Source: Sterolibacterium denitrificans (GTDB taxonomy: Bacteria; Pseudomonadota; Gammaproteobacteria; Burkholderiales; Rhodocyclaceae). From it: a DNA stretch of 64,000 nt. The translations under genes and the position numbers were made by a program. Shown here piece by piece: positions 51,321 to 63,969 of this stretch. Under the pieces are notes generated by a model, which was given only the letters and a program-made list of their open reading frames with translations, did not search any database and was not told the DNA's origin. The DNA lies in assembly GCF_900174485.1 (NCBI RefSeq), contig NZ_LT837803.1, positions 2,123,305 to 2,187,304 of the forward strand, read 5' to 3'. Numbering within the stretch: the first letter of the stretch is position 1; each line of letters starts with the position of its first letter.

Positions 51321-52883
51321 ATGAAAGAGCAGCAATCGCGTGGCGCCGCCGCGCAAAACCCGGCCGGAGACGATACATCCTGGCCACTGGTTCAGGCGTT
51401 CGTGGCCGCCTTGCGGCGGGATAGCCTGAGCGAGGGTTCCATCCGGGGCTTCATTGGCCCGGCCAAGCACTTGCTGGTCTGGCTCGACCAGCAAGGTGTT
51501 GAACTGGCAGGCGTGGATGTAGGCCATATCCGGGCGTTCCTGGGCCATGCGTGCGATTGCCTGCGGCCACCGGGCACACGCTATCTGCCTGGCCACATGC
51601 AATCGCACACCTTCAGGGCCAGCGTGTTGCGGTTCGTGCAGTTCCTGGAGGACACCGGACGCATCCACAATCCAGCCCGATTCGATGATGGAACTGCGTA
51701 CCTTGCCGGATTCGCCACCTATCTTGGCGAGCAAGGCTATGCGCCGACGACGGTCGAAAGCTACGAGCGCTGCTGCCGGCACTTCGTGGTCTGGCTTCGC
51801 CAGCACCATCTCCGGCTGTGCGACGTAGACGAAGCTGTTCTGCGGCGGTTCTACGTCCACGATTGCATCTGCCCTGGCCTGTATGTGTGCAATGCCGAGC
51901 GAGACCAAAACTACCGGACCAAGGTCCAGCGCTTCGCCCGGTTCCTCGCCACCATCGGCGTGATACGCAGTGCTGTGCAGGCCAGCCGTCCCGAAGACGA
52001 TCGCCTGTGGGCCTTCAAGGACTGGTTGCGACGGCACCGCGGGATTGGCGAAAGCAGCATCGGCCGGTACGCGCAACTGATCACGAGACTGCTGCCGCAG
52101 TTGGGTGATGATCCTGGACGGTACGACGCGGCGCTGATCAACCAGGTGTTGTTGGAGAATATGGATGGCGCCTCCCAGGAAGGAGTCCGTCAGTTCTGCG
52201 GTGCGCTGAGGATGTATCTGCGGTTCCTGGTGGCAACCGGTGCCTGCCGGCCGGGATTGCAGGGAGCCATCCCCCGCGTTCCGCGTTGGCGCATGGCGAC
52301 GCTGCCGCGCTACATCCTCCACGATGACGTGGAACGGGTGATCGCCTCATGCGACCCGACCACGCACCGGGGCTTGCGGGATCGCGCGATCCTGTTGCTG
52401 CTGGCACGGCTGGCGCTGCGCGGCGGCGACGTGGCCCACCTTCGGCTCGAAGACATCGACTGGAACAATGGCCTGATCCGGGTGTCCGGCAAGACTCGGC
52501 ACGAAGTGGCCCTGCCGCTTGCGCAGGACGTGGGCGATGCGCTGTTGGCGTACATCGAGCACGCCCGGCCCCAGGTGGATACCGACAAAGTGTTCATCCG
52601 GGCCATCGCGCCCTTCAAACCATTCTCTTCATCGTCGCCGATCGCGATCATCGTGCGCGATGCGCTCACACGTGCCGGTATAGACAACGCCAACCTGCGC
52701 GGCGCCTATCTGCTGCGGCATTCCGCTGCCACCCACATGCTGCGCTCGGGCGCGACGCTGGAAGCGGTCAGCACAGTGCTGCGCCATCGCTCACCCGAGA
52801 CGACCACGATCTACGCGAAGGTGGACGCGCCAATGCTCGCGCAGGTGGTGCAGCCCTGGATCGGGAGCGTGCCATGCAAATGA
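51321..52883 (+). CDS. Tyrosine recombinase A of a RIT-like element
   Basis: Protein of 520 residues from ATG 51321, with AAAGGAG upstream. Two core-binding-like helical domains (about 20-110 and 115-200, then 215-310) precede the catalytic domain: RDRAILLLLARLALRGGDVA (Arg), RVSGKTRHEVALPLA (Lys), LLRHSAATHMLRSG (His-x-x-x, LLRHS) and RHRSPETTTIYAKVD (Arg/His and Tyr). A second recombinase gene overlaps its end by 10 bp, as in Recombinase-In-Trio elements, where three such genes occur in a row. Confidence 0.85.
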   Translation: MKEQQSRGAAAQNPAGDDTSWPLVQAFVAALRRDSLSEGSIRGFIGPAKHLLVWLDQQGVELAGVDVGHIRAFLGHACDCLRPPGTRYLPGHMQSHTFRASVLRFVQFLEDTGRIHNPARFDDGTAYLAGFATYLGEQGYAPTTVESYERCCRHFVVWLRQHHLRLCDVDEAVLRRFYVHDCICPGLYVCNAERDQNYRTKVQRFARFLATIGVIRSAVQASRPEDDRLWAFKDWLRRHRGIGESSIGRYAQLITRLLPQLGDDPGRYDAALINQVLLENMDGASQEGVRQFCGALRMYLRFLVATGACRPGLQGAIPRVPRWRMATLPRYILHDDVERVIASCDPTTHRGLRDRAILLLLARLALRGGDVAHLRLEDIDWNNGLIRVSGKTRHEVALPLAQDVGDALLAYIEHARPQVDTDKVFIRAIAPFKPFSSSSPIAIIVRDALTRAGIDNANLRGAYLLRHSAATHMLRSGATLEAVSTVLRHRSPETTTIYAKVDAPMLAQVVQPWIGSVPCK

Positions 52884-54328
52884 ATGATCACGTCACCCGC
52901 TACGTCGCCATCAAGCACGGGCTTGGCTACAAGTTTGCCGAGCAGGAGCAGACGCTGCGCAAGTTCGCCGCGTTCGCCGATACCCACGGGGATATCTACG
53001 TCAGCAGCAGTCGGATCATCGAATGGGCGGCGACGGCATCGTCGGTTCAACGGTCACGGGAATGGATCAGCGTCGTGCGCGCGTTCTCGGTCTCGATGCA
53101 CGCCGAGGACGAGCGCCATGAGATCGTTGCGCGCGATGTGTTCGGCCGGGGCCGACGGCAACGCCCACGGCCCCATATCCTGGCCGAGGTGGACATCGGG
53201 CGGATCATGCAGGCAGCGCTCTCACTTCCGCCACCGGCCTCGTTGACGCCCTATACCTACCACTACATGATTGGATTGCTGGCCTGCACCGGGCTGCGCG
53301 TCTGCGAAGCAGTCGCGCTGCCGGCGGACTACTCGAAGCTGCCGCCGAAGGTGCCAGAGCTGGGGCCGCCGCTGCCGGGCGATCTTGGCCCGGCCATCGT
53401 GAAGTCGCAGCAGCCGGTGACGGCCACCTACGCGGCCCCCGGCCACGACCCCAACGATGCGCTGCGCAAGGAAGCCGAAGCGGCGGCGGCCTCGTCGGTG
53501 TTCTTCCGCTCAGGGTCGCAGGCCGCGCCGGTGGCGCAGACGCAGGTGGCCGCCGCGCCGGGCTTCGCCGCCAATGCGGCCTTCGACCCGCTGGCGGCTG
53601 GCCCGGCCTCGACGGCGGCCCAGCCTGCCGACCCCACCGCCGTGCAGAACCGGCAAGACCAGAAAGAGGCTTTCCAGAAAGCCGGAACCACGGAAACCCG
53701 CAATTCCGGCAATCTGACCCTGCCGGCTTCGCCGTATCAGGTCATGGCCGGAACGGTGGTCGCCGGGGCGCTGGTGACGGGCATCAAGTCGGACTTGCCG
53801 GGCGACGTGATCGCCACGGTGACGGAGCCGGTCTATGACACCGCCACCGGCAAGTTCCTGCTGATCCCGCAGGGTTCCCGCATCCTGGGCAAATACAACA
53901 GCCAGGTCAGCTACGGGCAGAGCCGCGTGCAAGTGGTGTGGAACCGGATCATCCTGCCCGACACGTCTTCGCTCACGCTCGACAACTTGGCCGGCACCGA
54001 CCCGGCCGGCTATGCCGGCCTGGAGGATGACGTGGATTGGCATTGGGGCCGCATCTTCGCCGGCGCGGCGCTAACGACGCTGCTGGGTGTCGGTGCCGAG
54101 CTGGCCGCACCGGAGAACCGGCAGGACGGTGATCGCATCATCATCGCCGGGCGCGACAGCGCCCAGGACAGCATCAACCAGGTCGGCCAGGAGATGACCC
54201 GGCGCAACATGAACATCCAGCCGACGCTGACCGAGCGGCCGGGCCTGCCGGTTCGCATCATCGTCAACCGGGATCTGGTGCTGCGGCCGTACCAGCCGCT
54301 GTTCTTCAACCGGGGGACTTCACGATGA
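52874..54328 (+). pseudogene. Chimeric ORF: truncated tyrosine recombinase B fused to TrbI C-terminal part
   Basis: One open frame of 484 residues. Residues 1-~150 (MQMNDHVTRYVAIKHGLGYK to MIGLLACTGLRVCEAVALPA) are the start of a second recombinase, cut right after the first catalytic Arg region. From about residue 155 (DYSKLPPKVPELGPPLPGDL) it is TrbI/VirB10: PYQVMAGTVVAGALVTGIKS, DLPGDVIATVTEPVYDTATG, FLLIPQGSRILGKYNSQVSY and VRIIVNRDLVLRPYQP. The TrbI N-terminal membrane anchor is missing. Neither half can do its normal job; the join looks like a deletion. Confidence 0.85.
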
Positions 54329-54606
54329 GCACGACCAAGAAGCTGCGGCTCGGCCCACTGCCGAAGACCGAGAGCACCAAGCTCACTTTCGTTTGCCCGA
54401 CCAGCTTGAAAGCCGACCTCGACCGCTACGCCGCGCTACACGCGCAGGCGTATGGCGAGGCGGTCGATGCGGCAACGCTGATCCCGCACATGCTGGAGGC
54501 ATTCATGGCACGGGATCGTGGATTCAAATCGTCGCAAGCACGCCCCCAGTCCCCTTCACTCCAAAAAACTGAAAGGCCTGAAAAGCCGGGCGTAATTACG
54601 CCCTGA
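54325..54606 (+). CDS. DUF2274 conjugative-transfer-associated protein
   Basis: Protein of 93 residues: MSTTKKLRLGPLPKTESTKL, TFVCPTSLKADLDRYAALHA and TLIPHMLEAFMARDRGFK, as in DUF2274 proteins that directly follow trbI in Tn4371-like conjugative elements. It may be a small DNA-binding (ribbon-helix-helix-like) protein. The ATGA overlap with trbI is retained. Relic of the transfer operon. Confidence 0.82.
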   Translation: MSTTKKLRLGPLPKTESTKLTFVCPTSLKADLDRYAALHAQAYGEAVDAATLIPHMLEAFMARDRGFKSSQARPQSPSLQKTERPEKPGVITP

Positions 54607-54700
54607 CGCGACCGTGCAAGTTTTCGATAGACGCTGGTACGGGCACCATGTAGGCAACAAGTCGCCGACCCCAGGACGGTGACTGCATGGGGAGCCGGTT

Positions 54701-55051
54701 ATGAATCGCGACGTCAGAACGAGTAAGACCTCTTCCAACTCAGAACACTGCGATACTTCCGAACGACAGCCATTGCCTGTCTCGGCCCAATATCGGCGCA
54801 CAGTTCGCCGTAGCGAGCTGCGCCAGATGGTGCCGCTGGCAGACACCACCATTTATGAAATGGAGCGTCGCGGCGATTTCCCAAGGCGATTCAATTTGAC
54901 GGCTCGCTGCGTTGTCTGGGATTTGGCCGAGGTGGAGACCTGGTTGGCCGAACGCCGCCTAGCGTCCGAACAGGCGCAAATCAAACGAGCGCCCTCCCCC
55001 GGTGTGCGCCAGCGAAAAACTCGCCCCGTCAGATCGCCTGTGTCGTCATGA
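54701..55051 (+). CDS. AlpA-family transcriptional regulator
   Basis: Protein of 116 residues. A MerR-like helix-turn-helix is seen: RRSELRQMVPLADTTIYEME, RRGDFPRRFNLTARCVVWDL and AEVETWLAERR. AlpA proteins activate excision of P4-type islands by controlling the integrase. It converges with the integrase gene, overlapping it by 23 bp at their 3' ends. The basic C-terminal tail is variable. Confidence 0.85.
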   Translation: MNRDVRTSKTSSNSEHCDTSERQPLPVSAQYRRTVRRSELRQMVPLADTTIYEMERRGDFPRRFNLTARCVVWDLAEVETWLAERRLASEQAQIKRAPSPGVRQRKTRPVRSPVSS

Positions 55052-56282
55052 CCGGCATCGAGGGCGGTAGCAGCGTCGGCGTGTGAGGCTTGCCCGCGAC
55101 CCAAGCATCGATCATGTCAGCCCACTCCTGAAGCATGTGGCGCCGCTGCTCGGCATACTCGGCTTTGTTGTAGATGCCGCGCGAAGAGCGGCCGTCTTCG
55201 TGAGCCAGACACTTCTCGATCCAGTCGCTATTGAAGCCCAATTCATTGAGGATCGTCGAACCAGTGCGCCGAAGGTCGTGCACCGTGAAGGGATCAAGAG
55301 CCAATCCGTTGGCCTTGGCCCTTTCGGCAATCAACTGGGTGACGCGGTTGAGCGTGGCATTGGACATGCACTTATCTGCGTCGTAGCGCGATGGGATCAG
55401 GTAGCGTGATCCGCCGGCACAGGTTCGCAAAGCCACCATGATGTCGAGGGCTTGCTGCGAGAGATAGATGTTGTGCGGTTTGGATGTCTTCATGCGCTCC
55501 TTGGGAATGCTCCAGACAGCCTTCTCGAAATCCACTTCATCCCACGTCGCATGGATCAGTTCGCCTTTGCGCACCAGCGTCAGCAGTATCAGGCGCAGAC
55601 CAAGTTTGATCGTCGGATAGGACGCAACATGCTCCATCTGCGAGAACATGATTCGAATCTCACTGGGTGAGAGCGCGCGATCCTTCGGCACGAAGGTGGC
55701 TATCGACGACGGCCCGACATCGTCCGCAGGGTTGGCCACTTTCTCACCATGCAGAATGGCAAAGCCGTAGACTTGTTTGACAATGTCGCGCACATGAACA
55801 GCCGTAGCCGGTGCGCCCCGTGCCTTGACCTTGTTGCATAGGTCACGCAGGTCGTTTGCAGTGATTTCGGTCAGCAGTCGATTCTGAAAGACGGGGAGGA
55901 TGTCGCGATCCAAGATGCTCTGACGCATCGAACGCGTACTGTCGGCCATACGCGCCTCCTCCGCCCACCTGACGGTAAATTCTCCGAAGGTTTTTGCTTC
56001 AGCTACGCGACGCTTCTGTCGCTGCTTCTCCTGCGAGGGAGACGCCCCCTCGGAAACCGCACGGCGAGCTTCGATGCAACGTTCCCGCGCCTTGGCCAGG
56101 GAAATGCCACTTGGCCCGTAGCGCCCGATTGTGAGCGTTTCCCGGCGGCCGTTGAGCCGGTAGTCGTAGCGAAAGGTGATGGTTCCGGCCGGGGAAACAG
56201 TGACGTACATCCCGTCCCGGTCGGCCACTTTGTACATGGCTACCTGAGGCTTGAGGTTCTTCAGCGCGGTATCGGTAAGCAT
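55029..56282 (-). CDS. int: P4-type tyrosine integrase, guaA-specific
   Basis: Protein of 417 residues, full family length. The N-terminal DUF4102 arm-binding domain (MLTDTALKNLKPQVAMYKVA, RYDYRLNGRRETLTIGRYGP) is followed by a core-binding domain (FGEFTVRWAEEARMADSTRS). The catalytic domain has LILLTLVRKGELIHATWDEV (Arg), HDLRRTGSTILNELGF (His-x-x-Arg), LAHEDGRSSRGIYNKAEY (His and Tyr). Its start lies 297 bp from the guaA end with TTTACCGTCA arm repeats between, so it is the integrase of the island. Confidence 0.93.
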   Translation of the reverse strand: MLTDTALKNLKPQVAMYKVADRDGMYVTVSPAGTITFRYDYRLNGRRETLTIGRYGPSGISLAKARERCIEARRAVSEGASPSQEKQRQKRRVAEAKTFGEFTVRWAEEARMADSTRSMRQSILDRDILPVFQNRLLTEITANDLRDLCNKVKARGAPATAVHVRDIVKQVYGFAILHGEKVANPADDVGPSSIATFVPKDRALSPSEIRIMFSQMEHVASYPTIKLGLRLILLTLVRKGELIHATWDEVDFEKAVWSIPKERMKTSKPHNIYLSQQALDIMVALRTCAGGSRYLIPSRYDADKCMSNATLNRVTQLIAERAKANGLALDPFTVHDLRRTGSTILNELGFNSDWIEKCLAHEDGRSSRGIYNKAEYAEQRRHMLQEWADMIDAWVAGKPHTPTLLPPSMPVMTTQAI

Positions 56283-56306
56283 GGCGTTCTCCTGTACGGG
56301 AACGTT

Positions 56307-56463
56307 TTTACCGTCACCCGCGATTCAGACTACACACCCGCTTGAAATCCGCATGAAATCTAGCGTTTCGCCAGAATTTTTACCGTCACACATCAAAAAC
56401 GGGCTGACGGTAAAAATTGTAGTACATCAGGAGGCCTTCTGGCTACCGTCGGATTTACCGTCA
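56307..56463. repeat. TTTACCGTCA repeats, integrase end of island
   Basis: Direct copies of TTTACCGTCA at 56307, 56379 and 56454, one inverted copy (TGACGGTAAA) at 56405, and a degenerate copy 12 bp before the last. They match the pair at 36390-36411. Probable arm-type binding sites; the first also overlaps the int promoter region. Confidence 0.78.
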
Positions 56464-56578
56464 TCTCGATCCGCTTGCCAGCGATAGATGACGATAGATA
56501 TTGGTATATTTTATGTTTGTTTTTAGCACGTTACATAAACTTATCGATAGATTCCGATAGACCGGGAAGGCACTGGAA

Positions 56579-58144
<1,566 letters not shown>

Positions 58145-58234
58145 GGGAATTTTGGGAGTTTTGAGTGTTTCCGTCACGCTGTCACTGGAAGCAACAAGGG
58201 CGGCACGCGGCCGCCCTTGCTGGCATGGGATGGA

Positions 58235-59698
<1,464 letters not shown>

Positions 59699-59722
59699 CT
59701 ATCCTTGGTTCCAAAGGCCGGA

Positions 59723-60085
59723 TTATACGTGATCACGCTCGGCTGCTGGCGCCTCCGCCGCCGTCTCCGCCGTCCCGCCGCCCTTCTTCATTGCCTTGCC
59801 TTCAGCGACCCGCTGCTTGCGCACTTCCTTGGGATCGGCGATGAGCGGCCGATATATCTCGACGCGATCCCGATCGCGCAGCACGGTATCGGCCTTGCCG
59901 AGTTTGCCGTAGACGCCCAGCTTGTTTTTCGCCAGATCGATTTCCGGATGTTTTGTCAGCAGGCCGGATTGCTCGACTGCCTGCTGCACGGTGCTGCCGG
60001 CCGCCATCTCCAGGCGCACCCGTTCCTGTTGTTGAGGCAAGGCATAAATCACCTCGACGGTGATGGAGTCTGGGCTCATCGTCAA
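59723..60085 (-). CDS. rnfH: RnfH family ubiquitin-like protein
   Basis: Protein of 120 residues (or 118 from an ATG two codons in). ITVEVIYALPQQQERVRLEM, STVQQAVEQSGLLTKHPEID and NKLGVYGKLGKADTVLRDRD followed by RVEIYRPLIADPKEVRKQR are the RnfH (UPF0125) hallmarks. The fold is beta-grasp; the function is uncertain, although it is often next to ratA/smpB or rnf genes. The Ala/Glu-rich C-terminal tail is variable. Upstream of guaB on the same strand, 27 bp away. Confidence 0.9.
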   Translation of the reverse strand: MTMSPDSITVEVIYALPQQQERVRLEMAAGSTVQQAVEQSGLLTKHPEIDLAKNKLGVYGKLGKADTVLRDRDRVEIYRPLIADPKEVRKQRVAEGKAMKKGGGTAETAAEAPAAERDHV

Positions 60086-60199
60086 TGCGCCGAAGAAAAA
60101 CCAGCCGGGATTTTAGCGCACAGCCTGCCGCCCGCCACCCCGGCATTGCCGGGATGGCGGAATGGCAAGATGGCGAACCGGCCGTTGCCCGGCGACGGG

Positions 60200-60391
60200 T
60201 TATTTCTTGATCGAGCAGGTATTGATGCCCAGCAAGGAATACAGGGCGCAAAAGCCCAGGGCGCCGGTGGCCAGCGGCAGGATGCCGATCCAGGCCCAGA
60301 CCGGGCCATTGAATGCGGCAGCCCAGGTGAGCAGGCCGATACCCAGAATGATGCGCACGATACGGTCGAAAGTTCCAGCGTTCTTGGTCAT
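60200..60391 (-). CDS. DUF2892 inner-membrane protein
   Basis: Protein of 63 residues with two membrane helices (IVRIILGIGLLTWAAAFNGP, WAWIGILPLATGALGFCALY). MTKNAGTFDRIVRIILG and the terminal FCALYSLLGINTCSIKK are typical of DUF2892 (YgaP-like membrane tail) proteins. The Cys residues in FC and TC are conserved. Function unclear; related segments are fused to rhodanese domains in YgaP. Confidence 0.85.
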   Translation of the reverse strand: MTKNAGTFDRIVRIILGIGLLTWAAAFNGPVWAWIGILPLATGALGFCALYSLLGINTCSIKK

Positions 60392-60454
60392 GATGAATAC
60401 TCCTTGGTTGAAAAAACGGGACGGTGAAACTACAGCCTCATAGCCTGGCGAACG

Positions 60455-61087
60455 TCAATGAGAGCGGCGGGCAACCAGGTCGATCAGCGCCGAGCGGCCG
60501 CGATGCGCAGCGCCTTCGGCCAGTTCGTCTTCATACTCGCGCAGTTCGAGTATCTCGAAATCCGCAAATGCGGCCCGCAGCATTTCGGCCGTATAGAGAT
60601 TTTCGACGGCCGAAGGGCCGCCGGTCCGGTATTCGAGCTGCCTGGGCGTATAGCCATGCAACAGCAGCAAGCCGCCGGGCTTGACGGCCTGCTTCATGCC
60701 ATTAAACAGCCGGTCGCGCTCGGCCGCCGTCGCAAACTGGATGAACACGCCAACCACATGGTCATAGGCCGCCTGCGGCCAGTCGAAAATCAGCGCGTCG
60801 GCCTCGATGAACTCCACCGCCACCCGACTCACCCGCGCCAGTTGCCGCGCCTTGCGCAGGGCGACCGCCGAGACCTCCAGCGCCGTCACCCGCAAGCCCT
60901 GCTGCGCCAGCCAGACGCTGTTGCGCCCTTCGCCATCGGCAACCGACAGCGCCGTGCTGCCCGTGGCGAACGATCCGGCATGCGCCGCGATGAACTTCGC
61001 CGGCGCAATGCCGAACAGATAATCCTCACCGGCATCGGCGTAACGGGTATTCCAGAAGTTTGCGTGGTCGGAAGTCGGCATGTTCAT
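60455..61087 (-). CDS. Class I SAM-dependent methyltransferase (TehB-like)
   Basis: Protein of 210 residues. HANFWNTRYADAGEDYLFGI is the usual opening, followed by motif I ALSVADGEGRNSVWLAQQGL (ADGEGRN), motif II VTALEVSAVALRKARQLA and AYDHVVGVFIQFATAAERDR. The group includes TehB and thiol/tellurite methyltransferase-like enzymes. The substrate is unknown. It overlaps the TauE-like gene by 4 bp. Confidence 0.85.
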   Translation of the reverse strand: MNMPTSDHANFWNTRYADAGEDYLFGIAPAKFIAAHAGSFATGSTALSVADGEGRNSVWLAQQGLRVTALEVSAVALRKARQLARVSRVAVEFIEADALIFDWPQAAYDHVVGVFIQFATAAERDRLFNGMKQAVKPGGLLLLHGYTPRQLEYRTGGPSAVENLYTAEMLRAAFADFEILELREYEDELAEGAAHRGRSALIDLVARRSH

Positions 61088-61458
61088 CTAAAGGCGTCAT
61101 AAAGAATGAAAAAGCCGACGGCCGTCACGAAACTGCCGAACAGCAGCTTCATCAGGTGCGGATTCAGCTCGTGAGACAACTGCGCACCGATACCGCCGCC
61201 AAGCAGCAGGCACAGCGCCAATACGAGCGCGGCACGCACATCGACATGGCCATGCCGGTAAAACACCAGCACCGCTGCAATGCCCACCGGCGGCAGCAAT
61301 ACCGCCAGACTCGTTCCCGTCGCCATTTCGCGGCTGTAGTCGAGCAGATAAATCAGCGCCGGCACGATCATGATGCCGCTGCCGATGCCGAACATGCCCG
61401 AGGCCACGCCGGCAGCCAGGCCTATCGCGATCAAAAGGAAGAGTGTGGGCAGCGCCAT
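61084..61458 (-). CDS. TauE/SafE family membrane protein, short form
   Basis: Protein of 124 residues with about four membrane helices. GVASGMFGIGSGIMIVPALI is the signature repeat of TauE/SafE permeases. Full-length members (about 250 residues) have two such halves; this protein has one and would need to dimerise. Half-size members exist in nature, so it is not necessarily broken. The transported substrate (often a sulfur oxyanion or organic acid) is unknown. Co-transcribed with the methyltransferase. Confidence 0.82.
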   Translation of the reverse strand: MALPTLFLLIAIGLAAGVASGMFGIGSGIMIVPALIYLLDYSREMATGTSLAVLLPPVGIAAVLVFYRHGHVDVRAALVLALCLLLGGGIGAQLSHELNPHLMKLLFGSFVTAVGFFILYDAFR

Positions 61459-61773
61459 GCGGATATCCAGTCATCGGCCGTCATCGGACATCATCGTCGA
61501 ATACCGTCGGTATGAGATCAGTACAAGCACCACTGGTATATTAGCACATGCTTAAACACTTGCAGGTGCACGGCTGGCTCATCCTGGCCCTGGGCAATCC
61601 ACTGCGCCGCTGCCGCATCGCACCAGTGCGCCACTCACAGTGCCGCAATCATCGCCATCAGCGCAGGTTTCAGCCTGCCGGCGGACGCCGGAATCGCCCG
61701 CCGGCGCGAATTGTCAATCCCGGCAAAAGCATGAATAATCAAGTTTCACCTGTCATCGCCGCGCCCCGCCCAT
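61459..61773. other. Intergenic gap without visible gene
   Basis: These 315 bp lie between the divergent TauE-like and diguanylate cyclase genes. Short open frames are present but lack ribosome sites and plausible protein composition. It should hold both promoters; none could be defined. Confidence 0.5.
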
Positions 61774-63969
61774 ATGAAGCTGACCGCATCTCTTGCTGCC
61801 GTTCTGCGTCACGGTTTGTGGGGAAACCTGCTGCTGGCTCTGGTGTATCTCATCAGCGCCCAGCTCGTCCGGACCTTGCTGGCTGCCCAGGGCCAGATCG
61901 CGCTGATCTGGCCTCCCAGCGGAATCGCGCTGGCCGTTCTTCTGCTGGCAGGCAACAGGTACTGGCCCGGCATACTGGCAGGCGCGCTCGCCACCAGTCT
62001 GTGGCTTGCCGGCAGCCAGGCATTGACCGGCCTGCTGATAGCCTGTGGCGCGCTGCTGGAAGCGCTTTATTGCGCATGGTGGCTGCGCCGGCAGACGGAT
62101 TTCTCGGTGAAATTCGAGCAACTGAATGATTTCCGCCATCTGATCATGGCGGCCCTGGTGGGCACGCTGATTTCCGCCGGCTTCGGCAACCTTGCGCTGT
62201 TGATCGAACCACATCCGGCTCACGATCGCTTGGGACTGAGCCTGCTGCAGTGGTGGCAGGGCAACCTGCTGGGCGTACTGTTGTTCACTCCGCTGATCCT
62301 GGTCTGGCGCCAGTCGCCCTGGCGCGACTGGTTCCGCTCCGGCCGCATGCGCATCCTGGAATGGGGCACCTTCATGCTGCTGACCTTCCTGGTCGGGCAG
62401 ATCGTTTATGTCGGCTGGTGGAGTGAAATCTTTGCGCCGATTGCACAATCCTACTGGTCGCTGCTGTTTCTGATCTGGGCGGCAGTCCGCTTCGGACGTC
62501 ATGGAGTATTGCTGATGCTGGCCATCAACGGGGCTCAGGGTCTGCTTGGCGTCTCCCAGGGCAGCGGTTACTTTGCCGATGACCTGGCCAGAACCGGCTT
62601 GATGAATCTGTCCTTCTCCTACCTGCTGGCAACGCTGACCGGCATTGCCTTGAGCCTGGTCACGCACGAACGGAATCAGGTCGAGCGCTCTTTGAGCGAC
62701 CAGGCCGAACTGGCCGATGGCATCATCCAGAGCCTGCCCGGCATGTTCTACATGCTCGACGAATCGAACCGGCTGCTGCGCGCCAACCGGCGCCTGCTGG
62801 AGGAAACCGGCCATGAAGCCCACCAACTGATCGATGCTTCCATCGACCGCCTGCTGGCACCCGAGGCGCGCGAACAGACCATGAACAGCCTGCAGCAGGC
62901 GCGCAGCCGGGGCGAGATCCAGGGGGAAACCCTGCTGCTGCGCCACGACGGCAAGTCCCTGCCCTATTTCTTCTATGCCCGGCATTGCCTGCTGGCAGGC
63001 CAGCCTCGCTTGCTCGGCCTGGCCTACGACATCAGCGAGCGCAAGCAGATGGAAGAAGCCCTGCGCTCCAGCGAGCAGTTGTTCCAGTCGGCCATCAACG
63101 GCGCGGGAGACGTGGTCTGGGACTGGGATGTGGCCACGCATCGGATCAGCCACAGCGCGCGCTGGAATCAACTGCTCGGTTACGCCGAAGACGTGCCCGC
63201 AAACGAAATCGGCAACTGGGATGAGCGCATCCATCCGGACGACCTGGAGGCCGCCAGAAAGAACAATGCAGCGCTGTTCGACGGCAAGACCGAGACCACG
63301 ATGATGGAAATACGGCTGCGCGACCGGGATGGCCAATGGAAATGGATACTCTCGCGCGGCATGGTGATGCAGCGCGATGAACGGGGCTTGCCGCTGCGCA
63401 TCGCCGGCACCCTCACCGACATCAGCCAGATCAAGGAACAACAGCAGCAACTCGAACGCATCGCCCATTTCGACAGCCTGACCGGCGTGCCGAACCGCTT
63501 TTTGCTGAACACCCGGCTGCGTCAGACGCTCGGCGCTGCCAGGCCGCATGGCAGCCTGATTGCCATCAGCTATCTGGATCTCGACGGCTTCAAGGAGATC
63601 AACGACACGCACGGACACGATGTGGGCGATTCCATGCTGGTGGCGATCACCCAGCGCCTGCGCCGCGTGCTGCGCGAATGCGACACCCTGGCGCGAATCG
63701 GCGGCGACGAGTTCGTCATACTCATGGCCGAGCTGGAAAATGAAACGGCCTGCCATGTGCTGCTGGAACGCTTGCTGTCGGCAGTCGCCGCGCCGGTGCG
63801 CTTGAACGATCTCAAGCTGCAGGTCTCGGCCAGCATCGGCGTGACGCTGCATCCCACCGACGCCTCCGATGCCGATCAACTGCTGCGCCACGCCGACCAG
63901 GCCATGTACCGGGCAAAGCAGACCGGCAAGAATCGCTACTGCATCTACGGTGCCGGCGAGATCAACTGA
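61774..63969 (+). CDS. MASE1-PAS-GGDEF diguanylate cyclase
   Basis: Protein of 731 residues. Residues ~10-300 form a MASE1 membrane sensor with eight to nine helices (LWGNLLLALVYLISAQLVRT, QIALIWPPSGIALAVLLLAG). Two PAS domains follow (~315-425 and ~430-550; the second contains DVVWDWDVATHRISHSARWN and ends TLTDISQIKEQQ). The GGDEF domain (~560-725) has LARIGGDEFVILMAELENE and HADQAMYRAKQTGKNRYCIY. The intact GGDEF motif predicts c-di-GMP synthesis in response to a membrane or PAS signal. No EAL domain. Confidence 0.94.
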   Translation: MKLTASLAAVLRHGLWGNLLLALVYLISAQLVRTLLAAQGQIALIWPPSGIALAVLLLAGNRYWPGILAGALATSLWLAGSQALTGLLIACGALLEALYCAWWLRRQTDFSVKFEQLNDFRHLIMAALVGTLISAGFGNLALLIEPHPAHDRLGLSLLQWWQGNLLGVLLFTPLILVWRQSPWRDWFRSGRMRILEWGTFMLLTFLVGQIVYVGWWSEIFAPIAQSYWSLLFLIWAAVRFGRHGVLLMLAINGAQGLLGVSQGSGYFADDLARTGLMNLSFSYLLATLTGIALSLVTHERNQVERSLSDQAELADGIIQSLPGMFYMLDESNRLLRANRRLLEETGHEAHQLIDASIDRLLAPEAREQTMNSLQQARSRGEIQGETLLLRHDGKSLPYFFYARHCLLAGQPRLLGLAYDISERKQMEEALRSSEQLFQSAINGAGDVVWDWDVATHRISHSARWNQLLGYAEDVPANEIGNWDERIHPDDLEAARKNNAALFDGKTETTMMEIRLRDRDGQWKWILSRGMVMQRDERGLPLRIAGTLTDISQIKEQQQQLERIAHFDSLTGVPNRFLLNTRLRQTLGAARPHGSLIAISYLDLDGFKEINDTHGHDVGDSMLVAITQRLRRVLRECDTLARIGGDEFVILMAELENETACHVLLERLLSAVAAPVRLNDLKLQVSASIGVTLHPTDASDADQLLRHADQAMYRAKQTGKNRYCIYGAGEIN

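Noticed and set aside
52349..54328. Single 659-residue protein from position 52349
   Set aside because: The part before 52874 overlaps recombinase A in another frame; the real start is the ATG at 52874.
61753..63891. 712-codon open frame on the minus strand
   Set aside because: Antisense shadow of the diguanylate cyclase gene; no recognisable domain.
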